Assembly (NCBI GenBank): GCA_013396755.1
Contig: VWZF01005760.1
Location: 184,972-248,971, forward strand
From: Sclerurus mexicanus
Lineage: Eukaryota; Chordata; Aves; Passeriformes; Furnariidae
Direction of reading: 5' to 3'
DNA length: 64,000 nt
Within the stretch, counting starts at the first letter, position 1. Each line of letters starts with the position of its first letter. This document shows, piece by piece, positions 25,775 through 64,000 of this stretch. The notes below the pieces were generated by a model. It was not told the origin of the DNA. It saw nothing but the letters and a program-made list of their open reading frames with translations, and did not search any database. A program made the translations under genes and the position numbers.

Positions 25775-26815
25775 AAAATGGACATGAGGAGAGCAGACTT
25801 CAGGATGCTCAGGGAATTAGTAAGGTTCCCCGGTAAAATGTTTTTGCAGGTGCTAGTCATTTTTCAAACAGCACCTCCTAAGGGGACAGGAGCAGGCAAT
25901 TTCTAAATGTCAGAAGTCAGGCAGACAAGGCAGAAGAATGGCTTGGCCGAAAATAAAGGTGTATGCCCAGTGGAAGCAAGGTCAAGTGACATGGGAAGAA
26001 TTCAGAGATGGAGCTTGCCACTGTAGGGAGAAAATTTGTGTGACCAAAGCTCAGCTGAAGTTGAAGCTGGCGAGATATGTTGGGGAAAATAAAAAGTTTT
26101 TTCAAATATATTAATAGCAAAAGGCAATATAGAAATATCATTGGCCTGTTACAGGAGGGGGATGGTCACCTCACAAACAGGAACAGAGACAGGCAGAGGG
26201 GTTTAACACTTCATTTGCCTGTCTTCAACATGGATGATGGACCAAGGGGTCCACGACTGCGAGAATGATCAAATCCCAGTCAACCCTGAAATTGTGCAGG
26301 ATCTGCTGCTCCAGCTGGATCCCTACAAATCTGTGGGGCCTGATGGGATTCATCCTAGAATCCTCAAAGAGCTGGCTGATGTCATGGCAAAACCTCTCTT
26401 GATGATTTTTGAGTGGTTTGGGGAATCTGGAGTGGTCCCAGCTGACTGGAAGCTGGAGAACATAATTCCGATTTTCAAGAAGGGCAAGAAAGACGACCTC
26501 AGAAACTACAGGCCTGTCAGTCTCACTTCAATGCCCTGAGAAATCATGGAGATTATTCTGGGAGGTATTGAGAAACACCTGAAAATCAACACAGTCATCA
26601 GTCACAGCCAGCACAGCTTCATGAGGGGAAAGTCCTGCTTATCCAACCTGATTTCCTTCTGTGACAGGTAACCCAGCTAGCCGATCAAGGGAAGCCAGCT
26701 GATGTAATCTTTTTGGGTTTCAGTAAAGCTTTCAACACTGTCTCTCACAGGATCCTACTGGACAAACTCTCCATCCCACAGCTGGATAAACACATCATGT
26801 GGTGGGTGAGCAATA
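25775..26815 (+). mobile_element. CR1 LINE fragment, broken reverse transcriptase (ORF2)
   Basis: Three frames together cover the linker and the first half of a CR1 reverse transcriptase. The order is MRRADF-like start (about 25778), FFKYINSKRQY and GLLQEGDGHLTNRNRD (26098-26200), VQDLLLQLDPYKSVGPDGIH with PRILKELADV (26292-26388), ENIIPIFKKGKKDD and LRNYRPVSL (26456-26522), then FMRGKSCLSNLISF (26621-26662) and a motif A region. It is inactive: several frameshifts, a TGA at 26537-26539, another frame change near 26670, and motif A reads FLGFSKAFN with Gly (26716-26718) where the catalytic Asp belongs. The copy stops before the YADD-type active-site motif. Edges are approximate. Confidence 0.88.
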
Positions 26816-29292
26816 AGAGTGAATGGGGGAACATCAGACTGCTGTATGGTCACTAGCATACCAAATGTAGTGAAACATAGGGGTGATAGCTTCCGACATC
26901 ACCTGGAAGCCCCCACCTCAGGTCCTGACAGAGACTCTTACTTGATTTAGAATAAGATCCTGCTCTGAAGATTGGCTCCATACATGACTCTGTTTATTGC
27001 CTCTCAGTGGCATGATAGCAGATAATTGTTTGAGAATGAAACAATAGCATTTTTCCTTCCATATCACTTCTTGAATATCTACTAAACTCAACCTAGGTTG
27101 ACTTTTCCTTTCTGATCAGTAATAAAGATACTGCAGAAGAAACTATGCACTCATAGACACCCACACAACACCACTCCTTTCCAATAAGGCTTTGCAGTTA
27201 TAGCTTTGCTTTCTCTCTCATTCCTATAACCTTACCCCATCTCACAACACAAGCAACTTGCAATAGGCAATCACAGTAAGGGTTTCCAAATTTCTGCCTA
27301 TTCTTAGCATCGATACTTTAAACACAAACATCTCTAGGATCCACAGGCATGAATGCTCAGGCACAGTAGCAAAGTACAGCTATGTAAAACCCTCAGTCTG
27401 ACATAGGACACCAATGACTGGATATAGATTCTCATATGCCTTGTGCAATTCAGCCATTTGGAGTAACTCCTCGCTTAGCTGTGAATGAAGGAGAGAGAGA
27501 AGAAACAGTTAATTCTTTCTTTCACCCACATAAAATATTTTGGCATGATTTTCCAATGCCTAACCAATATATTTTATCTTATTTCTGAGAGTACATCAGG
27601 CTTTCAGAGATTGCTTCCATGGGCTCAGAAAGAGAAGCATAAGTTAGGCAAACACTTTCTTCTCACAACCATAAAGAAGACCCATTCTGACATGCTCTAT
27701 GGAGAAAAGCTGGCTTTTTCCCTACTGGTCTTTTCCTCACCAAAATCTAATTGCTCATCAGTTGGGCACACTTTATCTATCCACCCCACATACAACGAGT
27801 CAAAGCAGGACTACTGAAATTATCAGCTTTGATTTCAGCATATGCATGCCAGGCTGACCACAGGGATGAGCAGGACATGGGAGGAACATACTGCTGACTA
27901 GTCACAGCTGTCACCTCTCTACTCAACATAAAGGCAGTCTGCATTATTCCCTGGGATTCGATAATGTTACAGTGCAATGGGCCATCTTTGGTTGTGGCAC
28001 TAACAGCATTTTGGACACCCATTGGTTTTACCTTATCGTTAACTAGTAGTGACACTTGTCTTCTCAGGCCAACCAAAGCTCTATAGTGAAAATCCTGAAT
28101 TTAAATAAGAGGTACAGCCCTACAGTCAACAGACTCTTGTCCTACTGAAATAAAGCATAAATCATGCATAAAGCATAAACCCAGAGCCAGTGAACTTTTA
28201 CTTAAAAAGAAAAAAAAGGTGTATTTTGCATCAGTGCTTAGAATTTCCTCAGGAGTCACGATCTCTATTGACAGTTGTGCCTTTCTTCATGAGAATCATT
28301 ACATTTTCCCCTCTCTCAGCTGTCAGTGCTCATGCCTCTCTATAATATCAAGTACCCAGATTCTTTAAATGATCCTGTTCCAATCATCATACCATATCAG
28401 AAAATGGTTTAAGAACACAAATTACCTTTCACAATTTACACAGAATAAAAAAACTGGTACAAAAGTACCCAATGCAAAATGTTTCCCTTGAAAGTAGGCT
28501 TCAATGCCAATACATTTACTAACAGAACCAGAGAAGACTCTCAGATATCTTCATGACAGCATGTGATTTATAGGCAGACTGTTACCTGAGAAATGTGGCA
28601 TTTCACAAAGTTAACAAGTTACACACAGTAACACTGTAAAAAGCAAGAGATGTGGTTCTTATTTGTCCTTCCTCCACTCTGTCTAACTAATCTTTAATCA
28701 GATAAATTGTCATGGTAACTTGATTTATACACCAAGGATACCAGCAAAGACAAGTCAATTCCCCTTGGGGAACTTTCGACTAGAAAGAGTCCTGCTTGTT
28801 CTGACACTGGCAGATACCAAAGCTAAATGCTCTCCCCTGTTACAGGTTCACCACACACTGTCAGAGCAACTTCTTTGTTCAGTGGTATTCCCTGCGATGC
28901 TCTTGCTTACATTACAGCCACAAGCCTCCAGTTTATGTCAAAGGCAAGATCACACTGTTTGGAAAAAGTCCTCCCATGTGTACTTTACAACCTTTTACTA
29001 CACAAGAGTCGAGTTCAAACAGAAATCCTGATTTTCTGAAATGAAGACTGCTGTACACAGTGGAGTGCACTCTTTCAAAGGGACACTGGGCCTGCTCTGT
29101 ATGTACTGAACGCAATGGGTACTGTCCTATCACTCTCAGTGATGTTACTGACCCTCACACTAATAGCACAGCTATCCTGAGTATCATGTAAACATATACC
29201 CCAAGAAGGAAGACAGAATTCTTCCACCAATTTTTAGGAATGTTTTCTTTGTAAAGTTCAAACTTTCATAGTGCAGTAGGCAATACACAATT
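26816..29292. other. Intergenic, no gene recognised
   Basis: Open frames at 27485-27817 (+), 27777-28076 (-) and 28720-29031 (+) look like chance frames. They have no domains, no splice context and a composition like their surroundings. The left part may contain further eroded CR1 that I cannot recognise. Confidence 0.5.
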
Positions 29293-29334
29293 CAAAAAAA
29301 CAAAAAACAAAAAACAACACAAAACAAAACAACA
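29293..29334. repeat. A-rich simple repeat, (CAAAA)n type
   Basis: An uninterrupted run made only of A and C in CAAAAA/CAACA units, a low-complexity simple repeat downstream of RWDD4. Confidence 0.8.
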
Positions 29335-29358
29335 CATACCACAGCAGATAAATAAGCA

Positions 29359-30315
29359 TTTATTAAAGGTCATCTCAAAACAAACAAAAAAAATAAAGGA
29401 CATTAAGGCATCTTATATTCAAATAACAGTTCATATAGTAAAGATGACTTCTCTTTCTGATAGAAGAGAGCAGATTGGGAAAAAAACAGCTCACCCAAAA
29501 GAGAGTTCTCCCAATATGTTTGACAGATTGCTGACTTCCACTGTCCCACCACTCAGTCAGCAAACACCTCTAAAGAATGGCCATTTCTCCAATGAAAGAG
29601 CTACAAAATCCCAACACTCACTGAGACACGTGCAAGAAAGCACTTTTCCTTCCCCTCAGACATCCAGCCACCTGTAAAGATGCACACTGGAGAAAGACCA
29701 ACAAATGGAACATTGCGAGAGTAAAGAAGACACACTTGTGCTGTAACCACAGACCAGAATGTTTGAGCAGACTAGAATATTTGGCCTTGCTTTCACTAGT
29801 ATTTACTATTTTAACTAGTGAAAATGGGACCACAAGCTCTAGTCTGTTTTGCAATGCAACACTTTTTATGTTCTCCTTCTATGTTCATATTAGATAAACA
29901 AATGACAAAGGTCTTATTTCCATGGAATAATTTATTTTGATGAAATAAGCTGTCAAGTGACCAATCACTGTTATAGTGCTTTTTCTTCAATTGGAATAAG
30001 AACATCAGGAAATGTTTACAGTATCATTGGGTTCACTATAACAGGATTTTACTACAGACTAAAATATAAATTAATAAACACTGCAGCACTATTCACTTCA
30101 CCACACTGGCTCTCTATATCCTTTGTCACATTCTAACCTTCATTTAAGGCAAGTTTGTTGTTTTTTTTTTCCAAAGACCACATAGTCTCTAGATAAGTTA
30201 GGAAATCGATCTTTATAAAATGTTTACTTCAACAAATATGAAAGTTATTAAGAGAGAGATGGTGACCCAAAATTGCACTGTATTAAAAGGTGGAGTTTCC
30301 TTGTACCAAAGTCCT
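29359..30315 (-). other. RWDD4: Probable RWDD4 3' UTR with candidate poly(A) signals
   Basis: Reading leftward from the RWDD4 stop, AATAAA on the minus strand occurs at 29931-29936 and 29359-29364. The first would give a 3' UTR of about 400 bases, the second about 950. Both are plausible. No coding potential is seen here. Confidence 0.5.
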
Positions 30316-59897
<29,582 letters not shown>

Positions 59898-60808
59898 CTT
59901 TGAGACCTGTACCTCTGCACTTAAAGAAAATGGGATGTTGCACAGAACATACAAAGCTTACTTTGGAAACATGGCTTTGATCAAACTATAAGAATTAAAT
60001 TTTATTTTATATTACAACTCTTAGCAGAACTAATGTTTAAAAAAACTAATATTTCACAGACTTTCTTTAAGGAATAAACATATGGGGAAATCTTGGTGCT
60101 TTATTTAACAAGAACATTCTTTTGAAGTTAATTTTGAATGTTAAACTCTTTAAAAGCATTGTTGAGGCATATTAAATGTCTTGACTATTTAAGTGAAGAA
60201 ATGCTAATTCATTTGACCAAAACAGAAAGATGTTTTCATAGTTAACAGTATGTTTAAGTGCAAAGTTTGTACTTACTGTTAAAGATACACAACAGTGGAA
60301 AAGATTGTTCTTTACAGAAGTTTGTCCTGTGTCACTAGTGTTGAGGGCAGAACCAGTTGTGCAGTAGCACAGTGAACTACAAATGGTTACATCATACTGT
60401 TGGAATTGAGCAGCTTACTGGTCCTTTAAAACTGTAACTCTAAAAAGGCACTGTTCCTCCTGGGTAAGCCATACATCTGAATTGGAATTCAGCAGCTAGT
60501 CTAATGAACAGAGAGATTTGTTCTTAACAGTTGGACCATCCAACCTGAAGCTGATATGGTTTGGGATTATTTTTACACACACAGCTTCCAGAACAAAGAC
60601 ATGTCTTGGTAGTCTCCTGCTGTGTGAGTTTAGAAAATAGACATCCTTCTGTTGTACAGCTCCAGATGAACTGGTCTTTAAAATACAGTAAATTATGTAT
60701 ATATAAAAAATTGCATTGTGAAAACTTGCATTGTTCAACTTTCTAAGTAATTACATTTTGATTGCTTGGGAAATACCTTATTTATTGTCAAAGTGAAGTT
60801 CTAATAAA
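59898..60808 (+). other. TRAPPC11: TRAPPC11 3' UTR with poly(A) signals
   Basis: Canonical AATAAA hexamers occur at 60073-60078 and 60803-60808. The second is followed by a GT-rich stretch (CTGTGTCCTT) and is the better candidate for the main end, giving a 3' UTR of about 930 bases. The first would yield a short form. Confidence 0.65.
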
Positions 60809-63800
60809 CAGCTTGTGACAGAGTACTTCTGAAACTGTGTCCTTAATTGCAGTTTTCACAGTTGTTTCATAAGTCTGGTTTCTCTTGTGGGCTGATACAT
60901 TCATCTGTGGCACTGGAGTCCAAAATAACAGCTGTGATACTTGGAGGAAAACATGAGTGAAGGTCTGAAAAAATGTGTGAGTATATGCAGTTTTTTCATG
61001 GATTGCAGATGTCGTTATATTATGAGGTTTTTTTCAGTGTGTAGAGGGGGTGATAAGAAGATGAGTGACAAATGAAGAACCAATGAAACCTTCCTTATCC
61101 TTTGTTTACATATACTGAGCTAAGTGGCAGTCATGGACTAGGTATCTTAGACCTTTTTTTTTTCTTTTTTTTTTGAGTGGAAAATATATTTCATTTCCAG
61201 ATTTATTTTTTTTTCAAGTAGCCACTCGGGCTACAGCAATTCTGGCACCTCTGTTACTACTTCTTAAAAGACATGTTGGTGCAAGTAGTTTAAATGTTCA
61301 GTGGAGAACTGGGGTGCCTTCCCCTACCCCCAAAACAGTCTAACAGTAAAACAGTGATTTGTATTCGAGAGGGGGGAGAGCATAAAACATTTTCATGGTT
61401 ACAATAGTAGTAAAGTCTTAAGTGAATTGTGTAAATAGGTTCCTACTTAAAATGGTGAGTAGTAAATGTAGAAACTACATAAAAATTATATGAAAATACA
61501 GAAATGCAAACGTATCTCATACCATGGAAAAAAAATGCTTGCTATTTTGCTGTAGTTGCAATTTCTATTCTTTTTTTCATACACAAAGGGAATTTTTTTC
61601 TTGTTTGTGTGATCTTACTATTCCTGTAAACACTACAAAGCAAAGATTTTTGTCTTGGTCGTCTCTAAAGTGCTAGGCACACCTTTTATGCTATGTAAAT
61701 GGCTGATGTGAATGAAAACATGCAACAAGCAGGAACCACCTTCTTAAAAGTGCTGGAGAAGTGATTAATGATGACTATCTTTCTGACTCATAAAACTAAT
61801 GCTGTGGGGAATGTTTGTGATTCATAACTGAAATCCCTTTGGAAGTCTTAAGGAGATAAAAAGGGCACATATATTTCAGTGTAAGTGCAATTTTTTTTTT
61901 TATTATTTACTGTATTTTGAATGGTGCTCATCAAACTTCAATGTATACTATTTAAATGTCGTCTATTTTAATTGGAACTAATTAAGTATCAAAGAAAAGA
62001 GAAGCTACTTACAGACTAGTTTAAAAATAGCTCTCAGGGAAAAAAGATTGAGATCAACATGTCCAGACTGCATCTGAGCTGGAGACTTATCGTGCAGAAA
62101 TTGGTTGGTGTGTGACTGAGCAGAGCGGTGGGACCAGCCATGGGGACAACAGCCTTTGCGAACCTTACAGAAACAGTTTCAATTTAGGGGAGGTGAGTAA
62201 GAAATATATGTTGCAAATACTAACAGGAATGAACAAGATTTTATGAAAGTAAAACTGCATACCTCAGTGTTGCAATTTTTCTGCCAAAGAGATGGCAAGT
62301 GTTGGAAAAGGAAACCTGGGTATATATGTGTTTAAATAGAACTCTAAAATACCCAAAGATTTATTCAAGACAGTACAAATTCTCTCACCTGAAAAGGATG
62401 TAAATATTTTATTCCAGTTTTTTTTTTTTCAAGAAAATCATGTCAAATTTTCTTGCTAGATCTCTAGATACTAATTTGCTGGTTAACATGATACTGTGCA
62501 AAGGCAAGGAAGTTTGTGTGGCTGTGCTTATAGGATGTGTTGTGTGAATACAAAACTATGTTAACTGTGCATGCTGGTTACCATTATCTGAATTTGCCGG
62601 TTGGATGGGAAGATCTGAGAGTCAGAAATGTATCCCTGGAAAGTAAATTAAAACATGCAGCTGACATTTTTTTTTCGCCTGCATTTAGGAGTTGGTAAGA
62701 AGTATCTGATTCTATTGGGCCCTTGAAAACTGACTGTAAGCCTGAAGTTTTCTGTTAATCTTTCTAAAAGTCTAACTGTTCACCCTCCAACAGAGTTTTT
62801 ACTTCAGAGCATGGACATACTTTCTCCATGTAAACCATTTTGCACACAAAAGTTTAGTTTTTCTGTCTTATCTACACTCTTAAGGAATTATTGTGGGGGT
62901 TTTAATATTTTAAAGCAGGTAATGGAAAAGCTGGAATTTGTAAAAATCTTTGTTTTTTTCATACATTTTTTTTGGCCAACCAGTATTTAAATTATTCGTT
63001 TCCCAAACTATTTTAATAAGTAATTGTATGAAAGGTATTGAATCCAGGTGGTTCTCTTTAGCTTTTATATATGCAGACATGTATATGTACACCCACCTAT
63101 GTATACCAGTGAAATAAATAAATTGTAGTAAAACAGTGATGAATACCCAAATGAGGATAAACCCCCTTATATTCGTTTCCTGTCCCACACTGAAGATACC
63201 CTGTTAAACCTGCAGCATGGGATGAACTTGGCCTGATTTTTCTTCACCCTTTGCTATGATGGCATCATGAACTCAGTCTTCTTGCCACCTGTTTTTGCTA
63301 GCCCTAGAGTTGGGGTGGCTGTCTTGCACCCTCAGCCAGGGGCATTCCAGGTGCCTCTTTCAGCCCTAAAATGTAAGCAAAACCATGGAGCTGCTTCACA
63401 GCAGCCAGTACCCCATCCTTCCAGAGTCACCAGCTAAGCCTGGCATAAGCACACATGTACATGTACATACATGTGTATCTATAGATAAATACATCCTCTG
63501 TTTTGTAACTGGCATCAAGAAATCCTGTCTCAGCATCTCCTGGAAGCTTGGTACTTGGTCATGTGTGCTCAATAATGTATTGATCTCTCAGTTCACAAGT
63601 GCCAAAGTAAACAGCTGTAGTAAACATGAAAATATATATGATAATCACAGATAAAGGAAATTAGAAATGCACTTGAAGATATCAGAATGCTCACTAGTTG
63701 GTTTTCTGTACATTGGTTTCTCTGTGAGCCAACATTAGGAAGCCAAAAAGCAAAATAAAGATAATTTGGTCCAGTTTTCAGGCACCACCCTCTTTATAAA

Positions 63801-64000
63801 AACAAAAGTGCTAGTTTTTCTCTATGCTACAAAACTACCTATTTATAAGATCTTTACCTCGCTGGGAGATTGCAGAGAGGTCAGACAAATGTTAGTCTCT
63901 CTCTCTTGGGGTCACTGCTCCTCCACTGAAGACTTTCATGTAGGTAACGTAGCAATTGCTTGCATTAAGTTATGACCTTGAAGATACTCATCACTCAGAA
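60809..64000. other. Intergenic downstream of TRAPPC11, no gene recognised
   Basis: AT-rich with T-runs (for example near 61155, 61893 and 62420) and a short CATGTACA-type repeat near 63453-63475. Short open frames at 62910-63188 (-), 63385-63654 (+) and 63766-63975 (+) show no domains. In human the next gene on this side is STOX2, but none of its exons is readable here. Confidence 0.55.

Noticed and set aside
26234..26539. 101-codon frame as a host gene
   Set aside because: The protein is unmistakably CR1 reverse transcriptase and is broken on both sides, so it was assigned to the LINE fragment.
27485..28076. Overlapping frames on both strands of about 100 codons
   Set aside because: No recognisable domain, no matching splice sites, and composition equal to the surroundings.

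Overview
The window is vertebrate nuclear DNA, almost certainly from a bird. Genes are split by GT-AG introns, intergenic DNA is AT-rich with two CpG-rich islands, and the repeats are CR1 LINE pieces and endogenous-retrovirus LTRs of the kinds that dominate avian genomes. Gene order is ING2 (+), RWDD4 (-), TRAPPC11 (+), the same as I recall for human chromosome 4q35. There are no bacterial features, CRISPR arrays or tRNA genes that I can see.

Layout. Positions 1-204 are the edge of a CpG island, and its last bases look like a splice donor. Positions 2651-3321 hold the last coding exon of ING2, a PHD-finger chromatin reader; the usual first coding exon lies off the left edge. About 26 kb of gene-free DNA follows, between the convergent 3' ends of ING2 and RWDD4. 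It contains CR1 fragments (22080-22310, 23865-23982, 25775-26815), a solo ERVL-type LTR (22708-23270) and a possible older LTR on the minus strand (about 15230-15870). RWDD4 occupies 30316-35905 on the minus strand in six coding exons. Its introns carry two CR1 tails and a clean alpharetrovirus-like solo LTR (33343-33877) with a perfect 6-bp target-site duplication. TRAPPC11 starts head-to-head with RWDD4 in a shared CpG island. It runs from 36073 to 59897 in 29 coding exons that join without a frame break into 1133 codons plus a stop. The last 3 kb is intergenic and I see no gene in it.

Functionally these are unrelated housekeeping genes. ING2 links H3K4me3 to histone deacetylation, RWDD4 is an RWD-domain protein of poorly known role, and TRAPPC11 is a TRAPP III tethering subunit for ER-Golgi traffic and autophagy. 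RWDD4 and TRAPPC11 probably share a bidirectional promoter. I did not find a novel biological system. The points most worth checking are the compact RWDD4/TRAPPC11 divergent start with an ambiguous base in it, the alpharetrovirus-like LTR next to an RWDD4 splice donor, the LINE piece with an esterase-like tail in TRAPPC11 intron 4, and the unexplained promoter-like block near 15.2-15.9 kb.
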